Positions 22,741 to 35,100 of a DNA stretch of 57,442 nucleotides are shown here, piece by piece. This DNA comes from Phoronis australis. Taxonomy: Eukaryota; Phoronida; Phoronidae. Numbering within the stretch: the stretch's first letter is position 1; each line of letters begins with the position of its first letter. The DNA lies in the NCBI GenBank assembly GCA_002633005.1, contig NMRA01000048.1, forward strand, positions 987,397-1,044,838, written 5' to 3'. The notes below the pieces were generated by a model. It saw only the letters and a list, made by a program, of their open reading frames with translations. It made no database searches and was not told the origin of the DNA. The translations under genes and the position numbers were made by a program.

Positions 22741-24576
22741 GGGGAAAGTTACCGGTTGCGTACCAGTTATCATTATCGTACCACGTATTTTCCCGCCAAA
22801 CTACGTATGCTTGCCACCCCAAAGTGTGATTACTTTTAGCGACCTTAAACGGCGACAACAGAAAACCAAGCAAAACGTTGAGCAGACAACCCGGTGAAAA
22901 ACGGTGAGCATTTTCCACTTTTTTGACATGTTGATGTAACCAAGAGGTACGATACACAAAACGTGATACGAGTAGGTAATGCGTTGTTTTTCTTGCTTTT
23001 TAGTACTATTTTTTTACTTTCAGGAAAATGCCATCGCCGTCGTCATGGACATCGGAGGATATGCAGAACTGTCTCAAAGCTATGGATGAAGGATTGGGAT
23101 TTAACACTGCTTCTAAGCTATTTGGTATCCCAAAGCTAACTATTTGCCGTCACCGTATGGGTCTGAATAAGTACGCAAAACAAGTTACGCAGAGGCCCAA
23201 CAGTTTTACCTACAGAAATAGAAGCTGATTTGGTAGAACACATGAAAGGTCTTGATCTTCTTTTTTTGGTATCACACCAAAAGATCTTATGAAACTTTGA
23301 TATCAATTGGCAAAATCCCGTGGCATCCATAAATTTAGCGAAACAAAACAGTCTGCCAATAAAACCTGCTACTACAGCTTTATGAGGCGACATCCAGAAC
23401 TCAGTCTGCGAACCCCAGAAGCTACATCTACTGGTCGCATGAAAGGTTTCAACCGCNNNNNNNNNNNNNNNNNNNNNNNNNNNNNNNNNNNNNNNNNNNN
23501 NNNNNNNNNNNNNNNNNNNNNNNNNNNNNNNNNNNNNNNNNNNNNNNNNNNNNNNNNNNNNNNNNNNNNNNNNNNNNNNNNNNNNNNNNNNNNNNNNNNN
23601 NNNNNNNNNNNNNNNNNNNNNNNNNNNNNNNNNNNNNNNNNNNNNNNNNNNNNNNNNNNNNNNNNNNNNNNNNNNNNNNNNNNNNNNNNNNNNNNNNNNN
23701 NNNNNNNNNNNNNNNNNNNNNNNNNNNNNNNNNNNNNNNNNNNNNNNNNNNNNNNNNNNNNNCCCCCCCCCGATGCTCATCTTCATGAGGAAAATACTGT
23801 GTGATTCCTTGGTACAATTTTTGCCTGCACTAATTCAGGATAGATGGACTCTATAGTTTTCATTGAATGGCTTCGTCATTTTATCCGATCAGTGAATGCG
23901 TCAGTTGAAAATAAAGTCCTTCTACTCCACGGACATGCATCCCACACAAAAAAACCTCGACACCATTAAGCTAGTGCCGGAAAATCGTGTTTTCATTTTC
24001 TCCTTCCCCAGTCACACAACGCACAGGCTCCAACCCTTAGATGTTAGCTTTTTTAAGTCATAGTTGTGATTCCGATGGAGACTCTGATTAACCTACATAA
24101 ACCCGGCAATTTAAGTTTGTTACATAAGTATAGTTGACTGATCCATTTTGTTATCTTTAAGTGTTGGTTTGTTCGCACATATTTATAAAGACGTCTGTTA
24201 GCATTAGAGTCAAAGGGAAATGCTATTTCTTGTAATATGTTTCTATGTGGCCAATAAAAGGTTTGACTGTTTGCACTGTCTCCTTGTTCATCTTTGCTTG
24301 GTGAAATACACGTATTTATTAGTATAGTACCACTGGTACGATTCTGATGTCTAACAGGTACGAATTACAAAACCGGTCATGTGAATCGTACTTTTATTGA
24401 CTTTTCTACAACCGTGTTTTGCAGCTAAAACATAATCATTTTTCTTCTAAATCACATGTGCGGTTATACGTGTGAAGCCACTTAAGGCTATGAGATAGCT
24501 CCCGATTCCTTGGCTAGTTCAGCGTGGCGTACAAAGGGGTGCATCCTTAAGTGGTACGAAACCAGTAACTTTCCCC
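22741..24576 (+). mobile_element. pogo/Tigger-like Tc1-mariner transposon, inactive, gap inside
   Basis: The terminal inverted repeats begin GGGGAAAGTTACCGGTT on the left and, read inward, GGGGAAAGTTACTGGTT on the right. They agree at about 23 of 25 bases. A TA dinucleotide flanks both ends (22739-22740 and 24577-24578). The insertion splits a family A copy, whose halves align with the uninterrupted copies near 30.78 and 34.78 kb. Inside lies a broken transposase, and 306 Ns hide its middle (23457-23762). Confidence 0.9.
23028..24065 (+). pseudogene. pogo-like transposase pseudogene
   Basis: The product would bind its own inverted repeats and cut at TA sites. The N-terminal part (WTSEDMQNCLKAMDEGLG, ASKLFGIPKLTICRH) is a Pipsqueak-type helix-turn-helix. 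A second piece, after a frame change near 23190, reads GPTVLPTEIEADLVEHM. A third reads FMRRHPELSLRTPEATS, typical of the region between the DNA-binding and catalytic domains. After the gap, LLLHGHASHTK and SHTTHRLQPLDV match the end of the DDE domain, but the catalytic Asp of the usual LLLDGH is His here. A shift in the T-run near 23265, an in-frame TGA near 23297 and further stops show it is inactive. Confidence 0.85.
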
Positions 24577-24578
24577 TA

Positions 24579-24712
24579 TATGCCAAATTTCATGAATGTT
24601 TGTCAAAGGGTTTTGGAGATAGAGCAGCAGACGTTGGACGGACGCCGCCAGGACGGACGGAGATGACGGCATAATGCGTCCACATATAAATATGTGGGCG
24701 CATAAAAATCAT
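24579..24712 (+). mobile_element. Family A dispersed repeat, right part
   Basis: This resumes the copy broken at 22738: GCCAAATTTCATGAATGTTT, GTTTTGGAGATAGAGCAGCA, GGACGGACGGAGATGACGGC. It ends with the hairpin GCGTCCACATATAAATATGT GGGCGC. Confidence 0.85.
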
Positions 24713-27700
24713 TCACAGTCCGCCAATTTTTTCACGGTGTTGTAAAGCTAACCAATGACTGCTGAGGTTACATCAACCAATAAAGCACGGCCACTGCATG
24801 ATACCTGTATGCTGGATAGACTTAACTGTTGTTGAGTTGGGTGGTTATCACCTTTTATAGCGGAATATACGCAACTTTTGTTTTTGATAAATAAGAACAA
24901 TATACAACGACGGCAATTGGCGCACACGAAATAAGATACCTTTTGTTCTTATTCAGCAGTGTAATCCCTCTTTTGTTTCGGCTCTCGATCCGTTGCGAGG
25001 AAGCGCGAAAATGTGCCACGAAAGCATCCAGTTGTTGCCAACTTCTCAATGTTTTTGTTTGATGACAGTAAAAAGTCATTACAAGTGTTTAAGCTTTAAT
25101 GAAAATGTGATGGTTTTAATATACAAGTAATATGTACTCAGAAACTTAATACATAATTTAACCACAAGCAGGGCATACAAACGCAATCAGTATGCCCTAA
25201 AGCTTAGGGCTAGCAGGGCATACAAACACAATCAGTATGCCCTAAAGCTCAGGGCTAGCAGGGCATACAAACACAATCAGTATGCCCTAAAGCTTAGGAC
25301 TAGCAGGGCATACAAAGGCAATCAGTATGCCCTAAAGCTTAGGGCTTCACAGCAGTGACCACCACTCCCATACTTTCACACACTTCTCAAACACCCCTGG
25401 CATCTTTGGTGACTGAAAAATCAAGTGAAAATCTAAATCAGGAGGCAGACAAGGGCAAAAAGCACCATAAAGCAGGTTAACTATGGTAAGCCATAGAGCA
25501 CACAAGTCAGGCAATACTGACAAAGTCTTTGCAATCACACTTTAGCGTCACACAAGTTGCATAATAACACTTGTCACACAAGTTTGCATAATAACAACTC
25601 CTGAAATGGAAATTAAAGAGTTGTCTTTGGTCTATAACACCTCAAAGTGCTACACCTATATAGTGAACAATATATTGAAGGAGCAGTGTCCAAATATCAT
25701 TGCTAATCTATTTGCAGACCTTGACGCTTCCAACTATTTCTAGACACCTGTGCACTGTCTCATAAAAAGTGACATGGAGCTTTTGAAGATGTATTTGTAT
25801 GCTCCAAACTATTAAATCTACCCAAAACAAAGTGCAGTTATATTCACTGACAAGTTGTAAATGTGAAAATAGGTGACCTTTGCATTAATGATGTACCTCA
25901 CAGGCTCACATAGTGCAACATGCAATGTTATTTCCCAGCACCAAGTCACGATACTTACTAGAAAGGGTTCAGTACACGTGATTTGCGAAGGATCATTTTC
26001 ACAAAACAAAACTCGTTAAAAACATTTGGCAATTTTCAAATAACTTCATATGCACATCATCGTTATATATAACTAATTTGACCAAGCAATCACGGAGACA
26101 AGTTCCCCTTCAATGTCACAAATTTCATCTGATGGTTCACACACCTACATGTATTTCCAAAAATGGTATCATACCAATGCAGCAAGGTACAGTCTGAAAA
26201 TTTATCTAAAAAATAAATTGTGATGTGCTAACAACTATAGCACAAACGTTTCTCAGTAATTACAGTGGAGTAGGAGGCTAAGGCCAAATTCTGACATTAG
26301 GCTCAATAAATTACTGCTCATAAGTTAGGACCTAGGAACACGAAGATAGGAGACAATGCAGTGTCCTAACCCCAAAGCAAAAACTTAAAATATTTGGTTG
26401 TGGAACCATCGCTTTAATCCATTTCATTGGGGGTTATGATGCAAGTGGAACCAAGGATGTACAGTATAGGAGTAAATCTATTCAAATGATATTTCTGCTG
26501 AATGTGTGACATTTATGTGTGCTACCAAACTCCTAATGTAAAATTCTCAAAACTGTAACACCAAAACAAAATTGAACTGTTAATTCAAAGTCAAATGTCA
26601 CAACAAGAGTTACTGGTAGGTACCATACTGGCTTACTCATCCATGAACATGAAAAGACATTGCACATCAAAATACACTGGCAAAGGAGACTGAAATGTAA
26701 AATGTGTCACAAGGTTCTATAAAGTCAAATTATCAATGATTTTTTGAAATCAACCCGGGTGCATCGTACTCAATAAGTGACGGTGCATTTTAAATGTATT
26801 TAACTGGTTAAGTCATTGTCCTTGATATTAGCGAATTTCCTACAGTCATCGACAATTGTAAAACAGTTCTTCAAAAAGTCCATCCAATAACAATCCCAAA
26901 AATGAATGTTTTGGCCGTAAAAACAATACTTTCCCATTAAGTGGCTTGACCAAATGCAATACATCTCCAGTGACAATCAACTTGTACAGTTTCTTTCTAT
27001 GAACTCTGGCCATATGTGAAGCAAGTCGTCATACACAGTTGATCATCACAGAGACGTCTAGTGATGCACTCAGTTGATTTCACAAGTCAGAAGACCATGG
27101 CCTGCTTCTCACACACACTATTGGCTTTTGTCTTTAGTCAAAGTTCAGAAATTTGACTACGAATACAGACCTGTGTACCACAAATTTACCCTAAATATAG
27201 GGGGTTTGAATTTTTCGCAGTATACCTTTCACCAACTAAAAAGAAAAACAAACAATGGGTTTGTTCAGCGTTCAGAGCTTTCACCGAATTCTTGCCTCTT
27301 TAGTGGACTTTTGTTTCATTTTCTCGGACTATTGGTTTCTCTCTGGACCTTTTTGCCCCTTTGCCAAATGGGGGACTCATTAAAGCCCCCCCCCTGCGTA
27401 TACGCACATGGGTACTTTCCCTACTTACTTGAGTTGTTTAGTTGAGTGACAACGTGCTTAGTGAAAAGATCCAGGCCTGTTAATCAATAGAAAATGTCCT
27501 TACTGAACTTAGTTATGTTAATACATGCCTATTGTACACCTCATTTCTTAATACAAAAACATATCTGGAAAAATGTGTTGATGAATCTGCACTGGACAAT
27601 GTTTTGCACCAGACGATATTTTCTTAACCATTCACAAAAGTTTTGAATAATTATTCATTGCAAGTTTCTGTGAACACATACCACCGTACTGCATGCGAAA

Positions 27701-28222
27701 AGACCTCAAGGCTCGACTGTGGCTCGAGTATTATCGTCAGCTCAGCATTCTACGAAGTCAGTGCAGCCACCATGTTCGCAAAAACAACAACACGCTAATA
27801 TACAACTTGCAGTATAAATTCCACGGTCCCTTGAATAAGACATTGTCATTCTTTGGAATAATGTGGCATAAACAGTTGTTCCCTTTTTTCAGAAGCTACT
27901 TTCTTCACAGCTCGGAATATGCGACCACTCATGCTTTGCCACTTTGTCAAAAGTACGTATTTAGCCGCATATAGCCAAAATTAGACCAAGTAAGCAATCC
28001 ACAAATCACAGAAGTCGTTGCTTATAGGTTAGGCGTGTGACACAAATACCGATAGAAGAGGCCTCGCAATTCGCCGATTATCAGGCTATTTCGAGGATGA
28101 AACAAAGCAAGTTTTCCGAGTTTTGTAGATCAACTTTTTGGCTAAAATAATGATTTTACAATTTTTTTTAAAATTTCTAACTTTAAAATCTTCCTCGTCC
28201 GTTCTGACTACAAATCGGCGTA
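24713..28222. other. No gene recognised apart from a tandem hairpin array
   Basis: This interval separates the transposon cluster from the 3' end of the Tudor gene. It contains the 45-bp array at 25167-25346. The plus-strand open frames 27074-27445 (123 codons) and 27693-27974 (93 codons) have no family motifs, no splice context and irregular composition, so I treat them as chance. Confidence 0.4.
25167..25346. repeat. 45-bp tandem repeat of a hairpin unit, 4 copies
   Basis: Each unit contains AGGGCATAC and, 11 bases later, its inverse GTATGCCCT, followed by AAAGCTTAGGGCT. Four exact-length copies span 180 bp with a few substitutions (GCAA/ACAA, CTC/CTT). The inverted 9-mers are kept in all four copies. 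Confidence 0.93.
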
Positions 28223-28228
28223 TTTATT
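28223..28228 (-). promoter_or_regulatory. Candidate polyadenylation signal of the Tudor gene
   Basis: AATAAA occurs on the minus strand about 660 nt after the Tudor stop codon. It is the first clear AATAAA I saw downstream. No other evidence for the cleavage site. Confidence 0.4.
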
Positions 28229-28891
28229 GGTAAACAACCGAATTAATAATCTCTCTTGAATTTACTGAATTAGTGTATTTTTGCCTGGCTGTGCATACTT
28301 GCATAGTGCATTTTTTGCGTATGGTACACAGGTGTGCGAATAGCAATAAGGCCGTTTTATGTTTCTTGAAATGTTCTACCGAATCAAGCAGACAATGGAT
28401 TTCGATCTCTTGTCTTAAGAGTTGTAGAATCAAGTCGGTAAGATATGGACGAAACGGTTGTATACTTTTCCACATCAAGGCACGATTCTTTAGATTCTAA
28501 AAAGGTTCTTTACTCAATATTTTCATCACTTAAATGGAGCCCAGTAATATATATATAGTCTCAGTGGTAGACAGGTTTTCTAACTTTCATCCTTAGAGAT
28601 TTTCATAAAAAACTGGAGAATCCATAGACGGATTTTTAGCATAAAGTTAAAAGACAAAAGCCAATAGACTCCTTGAGAAACAAGTTTCCAGATGAATAGA
28701 ACAACGCAATTCTTTCAAAAGATCAATAACCACATGCCAGTGCTCATATGACCAGTCCATTCCCTTGAATAGAATACGGACTCTTTCAGGACTAGTAGTG
28801 ACAACAGCTTGTCAGCGATAAATTGCAGTTTGACATGCAGGCATTTTAACGTAAACTTCATAAATCCAGTTTGACATATGGGTCAGAAAAA

Positions 28892-29109
28892 CTACACAAC
28901 AGTGGACACCGCCAATCCTTCTTTTATAAGAATGTCCTCAATACAAATATCCACTTCATCATCGGAGGTGTCGACTAGTCGAACGCCAATCACACCACTG
29001 GCTAAGTCATGGCTGCAGATCAGCCCCACTAGACTCTTCTCGTTAACGAGTTCTGAGAAGCGGTGGATGGCCTTGCTGGACCAACCACTGGCTGACACAG
29101 GCTGGACTC
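28892..29109 (-). CDS. Tudor gene terminal exon
   Basis: The exon is 218 nt; the acceptor CTCATAG completes the Gly codon from the previous exon. It reads GWSSKAIHRFSELV, GVIGVRLVDTSDDEVDI and IEDILIKEGLA, the closing half of an extended Tudor module. It ends STVV and TAG at 28892-28894. Only about six residues follow the domain, so the protein ends with Tudor module 2. Confidence 0.92.
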
Positions 29110-32100
29110 CTATGAGAGAAGAGAGTATTCAACATGCTTGTCTAAGATAGAGTTTCTACAGGTTGCATGCAGTGAATGAAAATATCTATTAAGAGTGAAC
29201 TCCTGTCTTGGTCACAGACAAACTGACTGCAGAACTTGTTATAGTAACATCTTTATTCTGAAAAATGCTTGAAATTTATCAACTTGATAATGAAGAAAGG
29301 TTTGTGATGAATAACATCATAAACATATTTGGCATCATTAATTCTTATGGAAGTAAACAATACACCCAACCCCACTCAAAAATAAGGAGACAAATGTGTA
29401 CTTTCTCTAATAAATGTTTTCCCTGGTCAATTTTGTTTAATCTATATAGTCTTTGGTTTGAAGTGAGTTCTTAGTAAGAGCTGGTCAATCCATCAGTATT
29501 CCACTTCAATTATATACGTGACTACAAAGAGGCGTACACAGCATGACTAGTTCATTGAACAAACTATGCATACATCCCCCTATTCACTGATGAAGATGAC
29601 TATTAAGCCAATGTCAATACAACACCACCATCACAGAACTCTGCCCCTCCCCCCAACATCGTGACTCATTGCTCCTCACCTGCCATGGATGCCTTCAGAG
29701 CCTGGAAGGGGAGCTGTCTGAAGACAGCTGGTAAGGGTTGTAGCTCATCCAGGCTAACAATACCGAAGTCACCATAGTCCATGAACTGTACAGACATCTG
29801 CAGCAATGGGAAAGAAGACTTTTCACTATTGTGAGATGTGAGAAGAAGCATGCCATACATTCATGTTGTGAGATGTGAGATGAAGCATGCCATACATTCA
29901 TGTTGTGAGATGTGAGATGAAGCATGTCATACATTCATGTATACAATAATGAGAACAGCACTATGATCATGGATTTTAGAGGTGAACTCAAGCTGCCACA
30001 AACCCGTCTTTTTTCAACAAGAGTTGAAACAGATCACTTACACCTGTAACAAGAGTAACGCGGAGCATTGAAATGCGCCCACGAATGCACCGCAAATGGT
30101 GTGCTTCTAGGGTTATTTATTTGTTTCATAAAAATAGCCACTACATGATGTAAAAACCTCCAATCCATCTGCAAATGGGAACATGCCATTGCTTCTTTAA
30201 TAGCAAGCTATTTCTAAAATTTCATAAACATCTGTCAAGGATCTTCAGAGAAACAAAGGAAAACGGAAGGAATAAAATTGCCACTATGGGGCACAGCGTT
30301 CATTGGGTACGCCTGAAAAATGTCAATGTTCTAGTTAGCTTCATATAAACACGACTGCAAAATTTAATAAAGATCCTGCAGTGAGTTTAGGAGATGTAGC
30401 TATGGACAAAAACAAAACCACCATTAGAAGGCGCCACAGTAGTCGAATTCGTTATCGTCAACCGTCCTCTTCACCCTGAGAACATATACGCCAATTTCCA
30501 AAATCTTCCTTAAAATGGTTTGATCCATCAAGGGTTGGACGCCAAAAAAACAGACGCGAAAACAGGAAATTGGCCCCTAGGCGATGCAAAGTACCTCGAT
30601 TCCAGCTGAAAACGGGAGGATAGCATCATCTCACCAATAGATGCCTATATTCCAAATTTCCTGAAAATACGTTGGGGACCATTGAAGATAAAGAGATAAG
30701 TGTAAAAAAACTAAAATTGCCACTAAGGGGTACACCGGTAGTCGGATTTGTCCGAAAGTTCGCTCATGCTGAGCCATCCATGAAGGGAACATAAGTGCAA
30801 AATTCCATGAACGTACATCAAAGGGTTTTGGAGGTAGAGCAGCGGATGCCGGATGGACGGACGCGGGACGGACGGACAAAAATGACATCATAATGCATCC
30901 ACATATAAATATGTGGGCGCATAAACATAGTGTCAAATTGTTTCGGACTCAGGTTAGAAGTGATTTCTATGTGTGGAACAAGCAACACTTCATCAGTGCT
31001 TGGAACCAGTCTCAATTGAGTTGACTTGACTCGGAGGTCATAATATGCGCAGAGCATGGCCCCAGGCAATAAAGAAGTACCAGTTCTTCTTAAGCCCATA
31101 AATCACTTCTGAGGACAAAAAGCAAAGTTGGTTCTGGTCAGCCAACTCATTTTGAAACCCATGCTCACAGACTAAAAAAACAAGTAAACACACCTGTCTA
31201 AATCCATTTCAACCAAAGTCTCATGATTTTTCAAAAGCTGCGCAAAGGCACATTAGGAAGGGCAAGAGAGATTTGATTTGCTAAGCCATGAGTAAAAAAT
31301 CTTGCATCATTTTTGCTTGTTTTCTTTTTTGAAGTATTGAGTAACTAAAAAATACTGTCCCACTGAATCGATTTTCAAAAAAGCCAGTAATGCTTTTTTG
31401 GCATAATCTGAATTAGGAATAAAGTGAAACCAGTTTTATACCAAGCAGTGTAAACCAAACGTTATTTTTTTTTTGGTAGAAAACTCGTTCAGTCTAATTT
31501 TTAGATTCTATGAACACATATCTTAAGTTGGACAGAGATGCAAAGTCTAACAGAGACACACACATCATTATTTGTCAGACAGAAAAACATGCACTGTTAT
31601 ATACCCTATGACGACATTACAGACACACAAGTATCATAACAAGACTGATTGAAACACACACAGTCTCGCTGCACATGATCACTCCAGCACCCTGCAGATG
31701 TACCTGACTATCAGGCAATATATTCTTTATGACCACCCTGTACCAGCTCAGCTCCTGATAGCCTGCGTACAGCTCTCCAGAATTCACAGTGGGGATCTGG
31801 ACAAAGTCAGCAGAGTTGGAGTAAAATATCCTCATGAATTCCATAAGCTCCACCAAGTCTTTCATAGTATTGTACGGAATGACCTGCATGAGCAAAACAA
31901 GGTCAACAAAAAATTACATAAGATAACACCCAGACGTTTGACCACACATCATTGTCAGTAAGACACAACAGAGTGCTTTCCACGCAGAGCATTAACATTT
32001 ATTAAATTCCAGGAAAATTATTATCTTTTCGTGTCCACAAGTAATTCTGATCACAACACAAACCTTGCTTGTTTGAACCCCTCAAATATGGTTGTAAATT

Positions 32101-35100
32101 AATGACTAATGAAGTATTTTTGGTTCAAACTTATTTCTTGTTGAAATACTTTTTGAAAATTACATAAATAATTGTTCAATCACATAACTTTCAAAACTGC
32201 TATGATGAATCTTTGGTCATACCGTGAAACTATCCGGGTCACATGACCATGGCACGTGCAGGTCCATGTAGTCACCGATACACGGCACGTCCACCTTTGG
32301 TGGCTGAGAGAGGGCAGCACATGATTTGTAGTCACGTGGTATGTCAGCCATGTTGAATGTTACATTGACCGAGTCTGGCTCACTGGTTGGTGGAGTGTTG
32401 GCTGCCTAGAGACACCACAGAAATGACGAATAATTTTCACACGACGTTTTATCATAATGTGGTGTCAACAAAATCAAACAAAGTACTCAAAAAACATCTA
32501 AAAGTACAACAAAAAGCCTAGTACAGGAACACTCATGGTTTTTAAACTGACACAATCAGTGAGAAAAGCCTTTTTCTTTGATCAGCCCCAGTGCAGATTT
32601 GAACCTGGAACCTTTAAAGACACAAATACTCTGCTGACAAAGCTCAATCACACTCCATAAATGGCAAGAGGGTTAAGTGACTGACCCTGACTTCAGCGAA
32701 TGTCTGGCAAACAACGAGAATTGGCAAGTTGAATGAAATCATCAAAAAAAAACCCAGATTTTATTATTTTATAGCTCTGGTCAAAGCTAATAACTTCAAA
32801 AAGTTCTAAAATGCAATTCCAGCCATGATAATTAACTTCTAATAAAACAACACACCAACATCTTAGAATTCCCAGGCTTCAAAATCAAGTTCGAGGGTTA
32901 CCACCAGTTGTTACCTATAACTAACTTTTGTAATTATCAACAAATTTACATCTAGAAAACATCGATTCAGAGCATCCACAAAAAATATCTATATGTAAAC
33001 ATGTATATCAACCTGTATGCAAAAATGGTTGAAAACACAACACTCGTCATTATTAACAATCTTTATTCTGTTCCGCTTGTATCCTTGGAACAAAGTTTGA
33101 CACTCAACAGAACATTGGTAATTTAGGAAGTGACCAACAGACATGATTAAAAGACAGACATATTGTGTGTTCTGTTGAACAGAATAAAGACTGTCATGTT
33201 TTCAACCAATTTTGCATAACTGGAAAACTTGCTTCCGAAGAACAGCCATAGGAACCACTTTGTATAATATCTATGTAGGCTTCACTTCCAGTCATTGCAT
33301 GATATATTTTTTATAATAAACATGAAAAACAAGTTACTTTGGCCAGTGATGCATCAGCCACCTCCCCAGGGGACTGACCCTGCTGTGATACAGGTGCTCC
33401 ACCACCAACAGGCGAGTCGCCGCCTTCCGAAGTTGCATCTGCACTCCGAGTACTGTCCGGAAGTAGCTGAGGTGTCTCTGGATTGGACAGAGAGATCTGT
33501 GCTAGCTTTTTGTCTAATCCACTGTCGCTTAAGCGTTTCTTCTGGAGACGGATCTCTGGTGGCCTATTGTTGAGAGATACACTATAAGGTAAGCAAGTAA
33601 TCTCAGGTGGCTTACTGTTGAGAGATACACTATAAGGTAAGCAAGCATGTAACAATGTCTCTGCATATTTACAACATAGTAATAATGTGTTAAGCCCAAA
33701 TCTGAATCCACAATTTTCTACTTATTAAAAGAAAATTAAAATTCTTACTTAAACTAGTTATCGCTATAAAATCGGTTCAACAGATCTGAAAAGATCTCTG
33801 GACATGGAGGGAAATTATAATTTGTAGGTTGTCATTTTTATGCGCAAAAACCACTATGATTATTAACAACGTGAGATATATTGCTTCCACGTCTGAGCAC
33901 CAGATGTAGTTATTGGTTGGTTTTAAAATTACCATGGGGGTCTTCCTCAGCAATGATAAAAAAGAATGTTTATAACTACGTCACAGTGGTTACAAATATG
34001 CAAAAATCATATGACAAGAGCAACGCGGAGCATTGAAATGGGCCCATGAATGCACTACAAACGGTGTGCTTCTAGGTGTGTTTATTTGTGTCATAAAAAT
34101 GGCCACTAGATGATGCAAAATATTTCAAATCCATCCAGAATTGGAAAATGTCGCTGTTTCTTTAACAGAAAGTCACTTACCACATTCAAAGAAAATCTGT
34201 CAAGGAACTCCAGAGAAACAGAAGAAAACACGTTGAGGAACTTTGAACATACAGAGATAAACGTAAAAAAATGAAATTGCCACTAGGTGGCACACCAGTA
34301 GTCAGATCCATCCGAAGGTCGTTGTCATCAATTGTCAACATCATATAAATACACTTACTAAATTCAGTAAAGAAGTTTAGAAGATACAGCCATAGGCGCA
34401 AAAAAAATGCCACTAGGAGGTGCCACAGTAGTCGAAGTCGTCGGAAAATCATCGTCAGATGTCCACTTCATAGTAAGAACATACGTTCCAATTTTCACAA
34501 TCATTCTTTGAGCGGTTTGGTTGATAGAGGGGTGGACGCAAAAAACAGACTTGAAAACAGTAAAAATGGCCACTAGGTGGCGCAAACTACCTTGAATCCA
34601 TCTGAAAATGGGGATAGCGTCATCTCACTAATAGGTGCCAATATACCAAATTTTATGAAAATCCGTTCAGGACTTTTGAAGATACAGAGGTAAACGTAAA
34701 AAACTAAAATTGCCACTAGGGGACACACTGGTAGTCGAATCCATCCGAAAGTTCGCTCATGCCGTCCCATTCATGAATGGAACAAAAATGACAAATTTCA
34801 TGAACGTATGGAAAACATGTTCAAAATTTCATGAAGATACATCAAGGCGTTTTAGACATAGAGCACCAGACGCCGGACAGAGGGAGATGACGGCATAATG
34901 CGTCCACATATAAATATGTGGGCGCATAAAAATAGTCACTAGATGACACAAAATGCCTCGAATCCATCCGAAAATTGAAAGGATTGCGTCATCTCATTAA
35001 TAGATGGCTATGTGCCAAATTTCATGAAAATTGGTTGAGGACCTATGAAGATACAGAGGGAAACGTAAAAAAATAAAATTGCCACTACAGGGCACAGCGG

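Noticed and set aside
23136-23817. Long open frames made mostly of X
   Set aside because: They cross the 306-N gap; only the flanking pogo-like transposase pieces are meaningful.
27074-27445. 123-codon plus-strand open frame
   Set aside because: No domain, no signal peptide, includes a run of C and repeat-like phrases, no splice support.
28224-28478. 84-codon minus-strand open frame downstream of the Tudor stop
   Set aside because: It lies in the likely Tudor 3' UTR, runs over the AATAAA, and overlaps an open plus frame of similar quality.
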